A DNA stretch of 64,000 nt from Paenibacillus turpanensis (GCF_011421635.1 NZ_WTLI01000025.1:303-64302); one strand, 5' to 3'. Positions 20,422 through 28,411 are shown, counted from the stretch's first letter. Notes: generated from the sequence alone by a model not told the origin. Numbers and translations are program-made.

Positions 20422-20559
20422 CCAAAAAATGTGTAAAATAGAAATAGACCTATTTCTTTGCACAGCAAAGAAGACGGGTTGAAGCAATCCGTTATCAAAG
20501 GGCTCTTGGCGGGGCGTGATTTGATAACGGATTATTTATTTTACACTATCATTTTTTGG
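20422..20559. repeat. 138-bp nested inverted-repeat element in the NRPS operon leader
   Basis: Several inverted repeats nest here. The outer pair CCAAAAAAT (20422-20430) / ATTTTTTGG (20551-20559) continues into GTGTAAAATA (20431-20440) / TATTTTACAC (20537-20546), with a 4-base bulge. Three hairpins lie inside: AGAAATAG/CTATTTCT (20440-20457), TTCTTTGC/GCAAAGAA (20454-20472), and a perfect 14-bp pair at 20486-20499 / 20520-20533 with a 20-nt GC-rich loop. The fold would be cloverleaf-like, although the first two arms share bases. It could be a structured leader RNA, a miniature transposable element, or a cruciform operator. No flanking target duplication was found. Confidence 0.7.
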
Positions 20560-20975
20560 TTCAACCGGAGTTCGTTCGGGTCGAGTTGAATGGAGTACAT
20601 GATAAGCATATAAAATGTACTACGATTCTCAAACCCTTCTAAATTATAGGAAACGAGGAACTCTTTGTCCATAGGACAAGCTGTCTATTCATGTCGTTTA
20701 AGGTAAAAAAGTGCAAAATTATGTTATTATTTTGTTAATTAGAACATAAATTGTTTTAATTATACAGGGTTTAAATACATTTTATTACAAATAAAGAATA
20801 ACCTGTAATGAAGGCAAAACGCTCTCAACGATACGATTTCGTTTCAAATCAACTCCTTTTTCCTCAGCTCTTATGCTAAGTTCTACACCCCTCCCTTTCA
20901 AACCTGCACAAATCCAGCTTTTACAAAAAAACCAAAAAACCATATGAATGCAAGGAGGATTTCAACATCTTTTTC
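20560..20975. other. AT-rich intergenic stretch between divergent NRPS operon and methyltransferase
   Basis: No gene is supported here. The stretch contains the minus-strand NRPS promoter (20643-20671) and is otherwise AT-rich. A loose inverted repeat (around 20755-20810) is the only other structure seen. A GGAGG-like motif near 20952-20960 is not followed by a usable start. Confidence 0.5.
20643..20671 (-). promoter_or_regulatory. Predicted sigma-A promoter of the hydrolase-NRPS operon
   Basis: Read on the minus strand: -35 TGGACA (20671-20666), a 17-bp spacer, and -10 TATAAT (20648-20643). The -35 differs from consensus at one base. Transcription would begin near 20636, giving a 5' leader of about 290 nt before the hydrolase GTG. 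The nested inverted repeats at 20422-20559 lie inside that leader. Predicted from sequence only. Confidence 0.6.
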
Positions 20976-21032
20976 TTGACAAAAAAATTTATTTATGCTA
21001 TAATTTACAGTTATTATTTTTGCGTATATAAT
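20976..21032 (+). promoter_or_regulatory. Tandem sigma-A promoters of the methyltransferase gene
   Basis: P1 is a perfect consensus: TTGACA (20976-20981), 17 bp, TATAAT (20999-21004). P2 begins where P1 ends: TTTACA (21004-21009), 17 bp, TATAAT (21027-21032). P1 would start near 21011 and P2 near 21039. The P2 start falls inside the left arm of the hairpin at 21031-21060, so only P1 transcripts would carry the full hairpin. Confidence 0.75.
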
Positions 21033-21060
21033 AAGGTTCTCCTGGCCAGGGGAATCTTAT
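21031..21060 (+). promoter_or_regulatory. Leader hairpin / operator-like palindrome before the methyltransferase
   Basis: A 13-bp stem (21031-21043 with 21048-21060; 11 Watson-Crick pairs and two G-U in RNA) closes a GGCC loop. It is followed by TTTTTGTTTTA and then the ribosome site AGGAGGAT. Read as RNA it looks like an intrinsic terminator placed between promoter and start codon (attenuator). Read as DNA it is a near-perfect 30-bp palindrome over the P2 start site, as expected for a repressor operator. The sequence alone does not choose. Confidence 0.55.
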
Positions 21061-21086
21061 TTTTGTTTTATTAGGAGGATTATCCA

Positions 21087-22001
21087 TTGAAGTCTAGTGA
21101 AGCTAGTATAACTTCCTTAATTTCCGCGTTTGGCCGTGCCTACCACAGTACATTCGATACACCTAAAGTTTTTGATGATCATTTGGCCGCCAAACTCATT
21201 ACTCCGGAAGAGTTTGCCCAAATTCGAAGCAATATGGTTCAAGGGATCACGTTTTTTAACAAAGATATTGCCGAGCGTTTCCAGAACGATCCGGATGAAA
21301 TCCTAAAGTGGATTGTTCAAGTCCAGCTGGCTCCGACACCGCTGGCGCGCGCAGCCTATTGCGAACAGGTCATACAAAACGAGATTGCGTTAGGCTTGCA
21401 GCAGTATGTCATCCTTGGCGCAGGCTTCGATACGTTCGGGTTCCGGCATCGGGAATTCGAAAACAGCATCGAAATCTTTGAAATTGATCATCCGGCTACG
21501 CAGCAATTCAAAAAGCAGCGGCTGCACGATGCAGGTCTTGCTATTCCGGGCAATCTTCATTTTATTTCGATGGATTTCACCAAAGACTTTTCCTCCCAAG
21601 ATCTCATCGACCAAGGTTTTGGCCAGAAGAAAACTCTGTTTAGTTTGTTAGGAGTATCTTACTATTTATCAAAAGAGGAAATTTCGCGCTTAATAGGCGA
21701 GTTGTTTGCCTTGGTTCCTGCCGGCAGCTCCATCGTCTTGGATTATGCGGATGAGACCCTGTTCGAAGAAAAGGGGAAGTTCAATCGGGTGGATCATATG
21801 GTGAAATTGGCCGCAGCCGGCGGAGAGCCGATGAAATCGTGTTTTGCCTATCCAGAAATCGAGCATTTGCTGAGTCAATCGGGTCTGCTCATCTATGAGC
21901 ATTTGTCCCCTGCCGAAATTCAAGAACGATATTTTAATCACCGGACCGATTATTTATGTGCGTTTGAAGCCGTACATTATATTCACGCAGTAAAAAAATA
22001 A
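21087..22001 (+). CDS. SAM-dependent methyltransferase, leucine carboxyl methyltransferase (LCMT/PPM) family
   Basis: This 304-aa class I methyltransferase starts at a TTG with AGGAGGAT 6 bases upstream. The N-terminal half carries an LCMT-like segment, and the SAM-binding motif is YVILGAGFDTFGFR (about residues 107-120) followed by FEIDHP, whose acidic residue would contact the ribose of SAM. Family members methylate carboxyl or hydroxyl groups on proteins or secondary metabolites. It is divergent from the NRPS operon and has tandem promoters, so it may tailor the peptide or be unrelated. It converges on pncB with a shared terminator. Substrate unknown. Confidence 0.85.
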   Translation: MKSSEASITSLISAFGRAYHSTFDTPKVFDDHLAAKLITPEEFAQIRSNMVQGITFFNKDIAERFQNDPDEILKWIVQVQLAPTPLARAAYCEQVIQNEIALGLQQYVILGAGFDTFGFRHREFENSIEIFEIDHPATQQFKKQRLHDAGLAIPGNLHFISMDFTKDFSSQDLIDQGFGQKKTLFSLLGVSYYLSKEEISRLIGELFALVPAGSSIVLDYADETLFEEKGKFNRVDHMVKLAAAGGEPMKSCFAYPEIEHLLSQSGLLIYEHLSPAEIQERYFNHRTDYLCAFEAVHYIHAVKK

Positions 22002-22004
22002 GAT

Positions 22005-22045
22005 ACAAGAGCCGCTCGATCCTTCAATGTTCGAGCGGCTCTTGT
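22005..22045. terminator. Bidirectional terminator between methyltransferase gene and pncB
   Basis: A perfect 15-bp stem (22005-22019 with 22031-22045) has an 11-nt loop. The T-run (ATTTTTTTA) follows on the minus strand, so it is strongest for pncB transcripts. The plus-strand side has only TTGTTATCC. Confidence 0.85.
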
Positions 22046-22052
22046 TATCCGG

Positions 22053-23540
22053 TTAATTTGCTTTTCTTGTCTCTTCGTCCTGTTGAACCTTCTCCAGCAC
22101 CTCTTGAATCCGTTTCATCTTATTATCCCAGCATGCTTGGCTAAGATCGACGGGATATTCCACCGGGTTAAGCGTACGCTTATACTCCTCCCACAGCAGC
22201 TCCAGGTTTTGCTTCACAAACGCTTGAATGCTGTGAATATCCGGCATCTTACAGACCAGCTCACCATCTTCAATAATGGTGTGATGAAGCTCCCTCGCTT
22301 CAAAGTTCGTAACAAACTTGGCAATATGCGTGTAGACAGGATGGAACATTTTTAACCGCTGCTCATTCTGCGGTGTTTCGTGCTCCAGTGCGATATAATC
22401 GCCCTCCGCCTTCTTATTTTCGTTATTGATAATGCGGTACACCCTTTTTAGCCCAGGGGTGGATACCTTCTCCGGATTTGAGCTGATTTTAATCGTATCC
22501 ATCATGTTTCCCTGCTCATCTTCGATGGAAATCAGCTTGTATACGGCACCCAGCGCCGGCTGATCGTATGCGGTAATGAGCTTCGTACCGATGCCCCAAA
22601 CATCGATTTTAGCCCCTTGCGCTTTCAGGTTCATCATCGTTGTCTCATCCAAATCATTGGTTGCGTAAATCTTCGCATTTGGAAATCCCGCCGCGTCCAG
22701 CATTTTTCGTGCTTCCTTGGAAAGATAGGCGAGATCCCCACTGTCGAGACGGATGCCCTTAAAGTTGATTTTATCGCCGAATTCTCTAGCAACCCGAATC
22801 GCATTCGGCACACCCGACCGCAGCGTGTCGTACGTATCCACGAGGAAAACGCAGTCCGTATGCTCACTCGCGTACTTGCAGAATGCCGTATACTCATCAC
22901 GGTAAGCCTGGACCATCGCATGCGCATGAGTGCCCACCGCAGGAATGCCAAACAGCTTTCCTGCCCGAACATTCGAGGTGCCCGCAAAGCCGGCGATATA
23001 CGCCGCTCTCGTCCCCCAAATTGCCGCATCCATTTCTTGCGCCCGGCGTGTGCCGAACTCCATCGTTATATCGTCGCCGGCGACATGCTTGATTCGGGCC
23101 GCTTTGGTGGCGACTAGCGTTTGATAATTAACGATATTAAGGATCGCCGTTTCAATCAGTTGAGCCTGAACCAGCGGTGCTTCAATGCGCATGATCCCTT
23201 CGTTCGCAAATACCAATTCCCCTTCCTGCATGGAACGAACCGTACCGGTAAAGCGGAGTCCCTCTAAATAGGTGAGATACTCCTCGTGATAGCCTTCTTC
23301 CCGCAAATACGCCAAGTCGCTTGGCGAAAAGCGAAAGTTCGTCAAATAGTGAACGACCCGCTCAAGCCCGGCAAAAACCGCATATCCATTGCCGAAAGGC
23401 AGCTTGCGAAAATACACCTCAAATACCGCTTTGCGGTTGTGTATTTGATCGGCCCAGTACACCTGCGCCATGTTAATCTGATATTTATCCGTGTGCAGCG
23501 CAAGACTGTCGTCCATATATCGAGCATCATTCATATTCAC
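22053..23540 (-). CDS. pncB: Nicotinate phosphoribosyltransferase
   Basis: This 495-aa enzyme of the NAPRTase family converts nicotinate and PRPP (with ATP) to nicotinate mononucleotide, the committed step of NAD salvage. Family features are LHTDKYQINMAQVYW at the N-terminus, FRKLPFGNGYAVFAGLE, EFGTRRAQ (about 185), and the phosphate-binding region with RLDSGDLAYLS and ATNDLDE. Length fits the longer bacterial form. The start is a GTG with GGGGGGAAGG upstream. It is the last gene of nrtR-pncA-pncB, 30 bases after pncA, and so supplied with nicotinate by its neighbour. Confidence 0.95.
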   Translation of the reverse strand: MNMNDARYMDDSLALHTDKYQINMAQVYWADQIHNRKAVFEVYFRKLPFGNGYAVFAGLERVVHYLTNFRFSPSDLAYLREEGYHEEYLTYLEGLRFTGTVRSMQEGELVFANEGIMRIEAPLVQAQLIETAILNIVNYQTLVATKAARIKHVAGDDITMEFGTRRAQEMDAAIWGTRAAYIAGFAGTSNVRAGKLFGIPAVGTHAHAMVQAYRDEYTAFCKYASEHTDCVFLVDTYDTLRSGVPNAIRVAREFGDKINFKGIRLDSGDLAYLSKEARKMLDAAGFPNAKIYATNDLDETTMMNLKAQGAKIDVWGIGTKLITAYDQPALGAVYKLISIEDEQGNMMDTIKISSNPEKVSTPGLKRVYRIINNENKKAEGDYIALEHETPQNEQRLKMFHPVYTHIAKFVTNFEARELHHTIIEDGELVCKMPDIHSIQAFVKQNLELLWEEYKRTLNPVEYPVDLSQACWDNKMKRIQEVLEKVQQDEETRKAN

Positions 23541-23570
23541 TGTGCCTTCCCCCCACTCGTACGTCTCTCT

Positions 23571-24125
23571 CTAGTCAATTCTTGCTCCCAGCGAGCCTTT
23601 AAAATGCCGCAGCGCCCACTCATGTCCCAGCTGGTCAAAGCTGGCAACCGCTTTTTCATGGATCACGATCGTAAAGCCTTTATTGTACGCATCGACGGCC
23701 GTATGCAGCACGCAAATATCGGTGCAAACCCCAACCAGATGCAGCTCGGTTATTCCACGTGCCCTCAGGCGCAGCTCAAGATCCGTCCCGGCAAAGGCGC
23801 TGTAGCGTGTTTTATCCATCCAATACACGTTATCAGCTTCCCGATTTTCCTGAAATAAAGCGTTAAGCTCACCATACAGATGGCGGCCTGCAGTTCCCTT
23901 AAGGTTATGCGGCGGGAACAGCTTCGTCTCAGGATGGTACTCGTCATTCTCCGTATGGGTGTCGATGGCGAATACGACATAATCACCGTTCGCGATGAAG
24001 CTTCGGGTAATATGCGTAATCTCAGCCACAATTTGCTGGCCCGGCTTGCCGCAGGTCAGGGCACCGTCATCGGCTACAAAATCACGGGTATAGTCGATAT
24101 TAATCAGCGCTTTTTTAGTCATCAT
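23571..24125 (-). CDS. pncA: Nicotinamidase
   Basis: This 184-aa cysteine hydrolase of the isochorismatase-like fold deamidates nicotinamide to nicotinate. Seen in the sequence are the N-terminal Asp (ALINIDYTRDF), the metal-binding DTHTENDEYHPE, the catalytic Lys region (MDKTRYSAF), and the nucleophile VGVCTDICVLHTA with the cis-peptide loop. Its product is the substrate of pncB, 30 bases downstream, and it sits 24 bases after nrtR. The ribosome site GGGAGGTACAAGGAA precedes the ATG. Confidence 0.94.
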   Translation of the reverse strand: MMTKKALINIDYTRDFVADDGALTCGKPGQQIVAEITHITRSFIANGDYVVFAIDTHTENDEYHPETKLFPPHNLKGTAGRHLYGELNALFQENREADNVYWMDKTRYSAFAGTDLELRLRARGITELHLVGVCTDICVLHTAVDAYNKGFTIVIHEKAVASFDQLGHEWALRHFKGSLGARID

Positions 24126-24149
24126 TTCCTTGTACCTCCCTTTGATAGA

Positions 24150-24926
24150 TCAATACGTCACACTGTAAATCGATTTGCTAATTTCCATCTCAACAAAACG
24201 ATACAGCTGTGTCGGCTTCTTGGATGTACGAGTCGTTTTCTTGCCTGCTACCTCCTGAATGAAGGGCAGCGATTTAATTTTTCTTGCAAAGGCGGGATCG
24301 CTTGCGATCACAGAATCATTCGTAACGGTGAGCAGAACGGCCCGAAGCTCTGAATACGTAAACTCCTCCGGCAAAAATTGCTTGGCAACAGTCGTTTCGA
24401 GCAGCTCCCGGGAAATCACGTCTATGGCATCTCGTATTATTTCCGCATGATCAAAGGCAAGCTCTAGCCCTAAAACCTCCTCAACGGAAAAAAGCTCTAC
24501 CGCATCCGCGTCGTCATTCGCCTGCCGGTCCTTTAATCGATGCTCGGGAACAATCGCATAATAAGCGTTGGATATGATCCAGCCTCGCGGGTCCCGGCCC
24601 GGTTTGTCATAGACGCCAAAATGCTTGAGATGCAGATGATCCACTCCCGTTTCTTCCTTCAGCTCCCGCTGCGCCGTTTCCACCGAGGATTCGGTCGGGT
24701 CGACAAATCCTCCCGGCAGTGCCCACTTGCCCGCTTCGATATTCGGTCTGCCTTCGCTGTTCGTCATGCTGCGCCGTATAAGCATGATTTTTAGCTCCAT
24801 CTTCGGCGGCTTATATTCCTCGTTTTTCGAAGACAAAATCGTAAACACTGCGATATCGGACGTATACCCATCAGGCGTGCGATATTTTTTCACATCGTAC
24901 TGCGACAGCGCTTGTTCGTTAGACAT
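24150..24926 (-). CDS. nrtR: NUDIX-domain transcriptional regulator of NAD metabolism, NrtR-like
   Basis: This 258-aa protein has a NUDIX domain with an intact Nudix box (GGFVDPTESSVETAQREL followed by KEETG, about residues 83-106). Its C-terminal ~90 residues are the winged-helix type found in NrtR regulators (YSELRAVLLTV). NrtR proteins sense ADP-ribose and repress NAD genes. The gene leads a pncA-pncB operon and a 21-bp palindrome sits just downstream of the operon's -10, so NrtR is the best call. The intact Nudix box leaves open residual ADP-ribose hydrolase activity. Confidence 0.87.
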   Translation of the reverse strand: MSNEQALSQYDVKKYRTPDGYTSDIAVFTILSSKNEEYKPPKMELKIMLIRRSMTNSEGRPNIEAGKWALPGGFVDPTESSVETAQRELKEETGVDHLHLKHFGVYDKPGRDPRGWIISNAYYAIVPEHRLKDRQANDDADAVELFSVEEVLGLELAFDHAEIIRDAIDVISRELLETTVAKQFLPEEFTYSELRAVLLTVTNDSVIASDPAFARKIKSLPFIQEVAGKKTTRTSKKPTQLYRFVEMEISKSIYSVTY

Positions 24927-24958
24927 TCCAGCTCACTTCATTTCCGTATTTTAATTAA

Positions 24959-24979
24959 CAATTAACGTTTTGTTAATTG
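24959..24979. promoter_or_regulatory. Predicted NrtR operator (21-bp palindrome)
   Basis: Perfect 8-bp arms CAATTAAC (24959-24966) and GTTAATTG (24972-24979) are separated by GTTTT. The site covers the predicted transcription start of nrtR-pncA-pncB, immediately downstream of the -10. NrtR sites in other bacteria are palindromes of about 21 bp, so autorepression is the natural reading. Confidence 0.65.
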
Positions 24980-24980
24980 T

Positions 24981-25009
24981 AATATATGTAATTTTCGTTT
25001 TTTTGTCAA
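24981..25009 (-). promoter_or_regulatory. Predicted promoter of nrtR-pncA-pncB
   Basis: Minus-strand -35 TTGACA (25009-25004), 17-bp spacer, -10 TATATT (24986-24981). The start would be near 24974, inside the palindromic operator. Confidence 0.7.
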
Positions 25010-25175
25010 CCCTCTTTCACCCATATTACCCGAATTCGGAAAGCAATAGCAGCTAAAACGCATTTAACCTCCTAAAAGAAGGAAAATCACATACATAAAA
25101 GGAATTTCTTATATTGCAAATTATTCTAGAGGATGTTCCATACGCATTTCATTTCGGAAGGAGAATAAGCACTTT

Positions 25176-25754
25176 ATGGATTCAAAATTAAACGTCCTCT
25201 TAGTATGCGATTTTGATTCATTGCATTCTGATGCGCAAAAAGCCGTGTATTCCGAATTTTATCAGTTCTCTTACGGACCGATTTATTATATGGTTAATGA
25301 TCATGCGGCGACCGAGGACATTATTCAGGAGGCCTTTTGGAAGGTCATTCGTAAAATCCCCTCCGAAATGAGCAATGAAACTCAATTTAAAACGTGGCTT
25401 CGTGTAGTCGTTAAAAATATGACCTACAACTACCTTCGGAAGCATAAAAAAATTCGCAACGAAGTGAATGATGAAAGTGTCTTTATAGATAACAGTACAA
25501 AATACGCTACCTCATCGGATCACCTGCAAAACGAAGTGGAAGCAAAAGTGATGGCCGAAACGATTTCTGCTTATCTTCATGAGCTAAAGCCTGAGCTAAG
25601 AGTACTCATTGAACTCCGATGGCATCAGCAGCTGAGCTATAAAGAAATCGCCGCTTCGTTGGATACGGATGAAAACACAGTGAGACACAAGCTTTATCGA
25701 GCTCGGGAAGCAATAAAGAAAAGATTCCGCAAGGATTGGGGGGACCCTAGGTGA
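25176..25754 (+). CDS. ECF-type RNA polymerase sigma factor
   Basis: This 192-aa protein has the two-domain ECF layout. Region 2 covers about 25-95 (YYMVNDHAATEDIIQEAFWKV, FKTWLRVVVKNMTYNYLRKHKK) and region 4 about 130-185 (ELRVLIELRWHQQLSYKEIAASLDTDENTVRHKLYRAREAIKK). The GGAAGGAG site is 12 bases before the ATG, a long spacing. Its stop overlaps the start of the next gene (GTGA), the usual coupling with an anti-sigma factor. No matching autoregulated promoter was identified, so the target motif is unknown. Confidence 0.92.
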   Translation: MDSKLNVLLVCDFDSLHSDAQKAVYSEFYQFSYGPIYYMVNDHAATEDIIQEAFWKVIRKIPSEMSNETQFKTWLRVVVKNMTYNYLRKHKKIRNEVNDESVFIDNSTKYATSSDHLQNEVEAKVMAETISAYLHELKPELRVLIELRWHQQLSYKEIAASLDTDENTVRHKLYRAREAIKKRFRKDWGDPR

Positions 25755-26521
25755 ACAAAGGAGATTTCGACCGGAAGTTTGATTTAGCGTTTGAAGAGGC
25801 AGCCCAACATCATAGCGTTACCCCGGATCCCACCGCTTCCTGGAAAAAAGTTGAACGACAAATCAAACGCCGCAGGAAGCAGATGAAGCGGATCAAGCTT
25901 CTTCCCTACGCAGCGGCTTCTTTTTTACTGGGAGCGCTCTTGTTTGGCACTCCTGCCGCAACAAAAGCATTCCATCCCTTTTTTCAAGTCATTCAAGACG
26001 CACATCAGGATGTCGTCACTTTTATCTTCGGCTCCTCTACCCAAGATCATTCCGGAGCAAAAACCGCTCCGCCCGATCCAATGGCCGCTTCTACTGAAAT
26101 GCAAACGTCCGGTGAAAAAACGAGCAAACGTTTTGATACTTGGGAGCAAGCTCTCGAATTCGTCAGCTTCCCGCCAATAAGCCTGCACGATGTTCCGCCT
26201 GGGTTTACCTTAACAGACGTTCAGCTATTCTTCACAGATGCTCGTCAAAAGGCGAACGAAGCTGTATTACGATACACCAAAGACGATTCCAGCTTTCGTG
26301 TCGTGATTCGAATGATCGAAAACAACGAAACCATCAGCACGGTTGCCGATAAGAAATCAAGCACCGTAGAAACCGTTCAAGTTCATGGTTCGGATGCATA
26401 TCTAACGATTTCCAATGACGGTCGGCTGCGGTTAGAATATTTGTTTGCAAACCTCCATCTTTCCATTTCCGGAAATCTAAAAAAAGAGGATGCCCTTCGA
26501 ATTGCCAACCAAATAAAATAA
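25751..26521 (+). CDS. Membrane anti-sigma factor-like protein with extracytoplasmic DUF4367-like domain
   Basis: This 256-aa protein is translationally coupled to the sigma gene by a 4-base GTGA overlap. A charged cytoplasmic N-terminus of about 48 residues is followed by a single membrane segment (about 50-70) and an outer domain (about 120-256) that resembles DUF4367, common in Bacillales sigma-factor regulators. Context and topology suggest it holds the sigma factor at the membrane and releases it on an envelope signal. No zinc-binding HxxxCxxC (ZAS) motif is visible, so the binding mode differs from classical RsrA-type anti-sigmas. Confidence 0.78.
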   Translation: MNKGDFDRKFDLAFEEAAQHHSVTPDPTASWKKVERQIKRRRKQMKRIKLLPYAAASFLLGALLFGTPAATKAFHPFFQVIQDAHQDVVTFIFGSSTQDHSGAKTAPPDPMAASTEMQTSGEKTSKRFDTWEQALEFVSFPPISLHDVPPGFTLTDVQLFFTDARQKANEAVLRYTKDDSSFRVVIRMIENNETISTVADKKSSTVETVQVHGSDAYLTISNDGRLRLEYLFANLHLSISGNLKKEDALRIANQIK

Positions 26522-26555
26522 GCAGGGGGCATTCCTCCCTGCCCCCTGCTTTTTA
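26521..26555. terminator. Terminator after the sigma/anti-sigma operon
   Basis: An 11-bp perfect GC-rich stem (26521-26531 with 26540-26550), 8-nt loop, then TTTTT on the plus strand. It overlaps the end of the convergent secreted-protein gene and may serve both. Confidence 0.88.
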
Positions 26556-27035
26556 TTTAACCAATATGTAATCCGAAACGGATTCCCCTTGTTCGTACAC
26601 GCCGCTGTGTTTAATAAAATGAACGACTCGTGCTCGATAATAATAACCACTTTCAACCTGCACTACCGATTCCCCCGAAAAATACCACTTCTCGGATCCG
26701 CTAATGGTCGTACCTGATCCAGCGCTAACCCATTTCGAGCCGGTCCACCGTTCCAAATAGATTACTGCGCCGATCGTTGAAACATCGGTCGTCGCTTCCG
26801 TTACCACACCTACGGTTAGGGACTGATTCCCGTTGTCTTTTATCGATACGCTCCCTTGATCTAAATACTCATGGCCCGGGTCAAAGAATCCTTCTATCGT
26901 AAACTCCGTTTCCGGCGGAAGCGTTCGGGCCATCGTTTCTGGGTTAGGCGATGCCGCAAAGGAATGACCTGAATGGAACATAACTCCAACTACCATAAAG
27001 AGGCAAACTAGAATCAATCGACAAACTGCTTTCAT
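26553..27035 (-). CDS. Secreted protein of unknown function
   Basis: This 160-aa protein has a clear signal peptide (basic start, hydrophobic core, cleavage after HSFAA near residue 28). The mature part of about 130 residues is beta-rich, with short segments such as YLERWTGSKWV and GYYYRARVVHF that recall small secreted DUF6147-like proteins of Firmicutes; that family call is tentative. It has its own ribosome site (AAGGGATG) and ends convergent with the anti-sigma gene. No catalytic motif seen. Confidence 0.7.
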   Translation of the reverse strand: MKAVCRLILVCLFMVVGVMFHSGHSFAASPNPETMARTLPPETEFTIEGFFDPGHEYLDQGSVSIKDNGNQSLTVGVVTEATTDVSTIGAVIYLERWTGSKWVSAGSGTTISGSEKWYFSGESVVQVESGYYYRARVVHFIKHSGVYEQGESVSDYILVK

Positions 27036-27089
27036 TTTTATTCATCCCTTCATTCATAAAATAGTTTCCTTGCTTTCCAGAGCATTTAT

Positions 27090-28166
27090 CTATTGGAGCA
27101 GTATAAAGTTATTGATGTACATCGAATCCTGCCCAAAGATCCGGGAAATCTTGCCTGATTTCAATTCATAAAAATACAAGGAGTTCGGTGGACCGCCTGT
27201 GATTTTTCCTGGTTCTTCCATCGAATGAACGATTCCGGTGAAATAAAAGCCTTCCTGATCAGGATTAGGGGAGAAGGAAGCGAATTGAATGGAGCTGAGC
27301 CCCTTACTATCCAGCTCCTGCTTGCTGCCGCTCCCCATGTCATATACATAGATTTTCTTCGCTTGAAAAACAGTAGGGGCGCTTCGAATCAAGGCAAATT
27401 TCTTATCCTGCGACAGAACAAAAAAGGATATTTTCTCATCAGCACGGTATACCTCACCAAGCGCTTTGCCCTGCATATCGTATTCCATCACCCAATGCGG
27501 AGACGCTTTTACATCGGCCGCCTTCGCTAAATTCGCCTTATCGGTAAGCTTGTCGCGTTCCTGATCGGAAAAAAGAACGGCATACAGCTTGCCGGTTGAA
27601 GCATGATAATGAAGCGATTCAACGGAAGTGTCGTCATTGTCGCTGGGAAACCAATTGGTTAGCTTGCCGCTTTGATGATCGTAACCGTAAATTTGCACAG
27701 CAGATTTCACCTTATCTACGGCAGCGAGGATGACCTTTTCGTGCTCCCAGATGGGGATGATGCTATTGATTGCGAACAGCTCTGTGGTCAGCTGCTTCTT
27801 CTCACCTGTTTTAAGATCGAGCATCATCAGCTGATCTCCACCGGTAGACACTTTTTCCGAATAAAATAATAGATTATGCTTGCGGTCTAAGGCTCCTAAA
27901 GGATATTGCGCTGTATCTTTGGTCACAGCCGCTTCCTCAAGCGATTTCTTTGATAAATCGTAGTAATAGTAATGATTTTGCAGCTGTTTATCCGTCATCG
28001 TAATAGATAAGTAGGGTGTTCCGTTCTCTTCAGTCTTCGAGACTGTTTCCTCATAAGAATTGGTATTAGGCTCCAGAGGCCCCTTCCCCATCTGGGAAAC
28101 AGCTTGATCCTTACAAGCCGTCAGCAGGATTATAATAACGATGCTGAGTATACGTATGTTGTTCAC
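27090..28166 (-). CDS. Lipoprotein with beta-propeller-like repeats
   Basis: The start is set at the GTG at 28166 because AGGAGG lies 9 bases upstream; an ATG at 28190 in the same frame lacks a site. This gives about 358 residues with a lipoprotein signal ending LLTAC. The rest is a series of similar short beta segments (such as HNLLFYSEK, KLYAVLFSD, KKIYVYDMGSG, GFYFTGIVH), each with a 'value/attribute' rhythm typical of TolB/WD40-like propellers. Probably membrane-anchored outside the cell; ligand unknown. It is 55 bases upstream of the secreted-protein gene on the same strand, so the two may be co-transcribed. Confidence 0.75.
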   Translation of the reverse strand: MNNIRILSIVIIILLTACKDQAVSQMGKGPLEPNTNSYEETVSKTEENGTPYLSITMTDKQLQNHYYYYDLSKKSLEEAAVTKDTAQYPLGALDRKHNLLFYSEKVSTGGDQLMMLDLKTGEKKQLTTELFAINSIIPIWEHEKVILAAVDKVKSAVQIYGYDHQSGKLTNWFPSDNDDTSVESLHYHASTGKLYAVLFSDQERDKLTDKANLAKAADVKASPHWVMEYDMQGKALGEVYRADEKISFFVLSQDKKFALIRSAPTVFQAKKIYVYDMGSGSKQELDSKGLSSIQFASFSPNPDQEGFYFTGIVHSMEEPGKITGGPPNSLYFYELKSGKISRIFGQDSMYINNFILLQ

Positions 28167-28332
28167 TAGACCTACCCTCCTGCAGTACAATAAAAATAGG
28201 ATACCTCTTTCTATAGCAAGCTTGCGTCCCTCTATGAATCGTGATTCACTTATATAAACAACCAGTAATAGGATCTAGTTGCATCGATTGGAAAAATATT
28301 TTTCTAGACTCGTAGAGGCACAACGAGAAAAA

Positions 28333-28356
28333 GACTCCGGCAGCATCACCGAAGTC
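28333..28356 (-). terminator. Terminator after helD
   Basis: On the minus strand the stem GACTTCGG / CCGGAGTC (one G-T pair) with an 8-nt loop is followed by TTTTTCTC. It ends the tetR-helD transcript 55 bases after the helD stop codon. Confidence 0.8.
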
Positions 28357-28411
28357 CTAGCACAATCGAATATATAGATTTAATTTTACCCAGGCCCAGG
28401 CTGGTAATCGA

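Noticed and set aside
20422-20559. T-box riboswitch controlling the NRPS operon
   Set aside because: No T-box AGGGTGGNACCGCG-type sequence and no specifier-loop arrangement can be seen.
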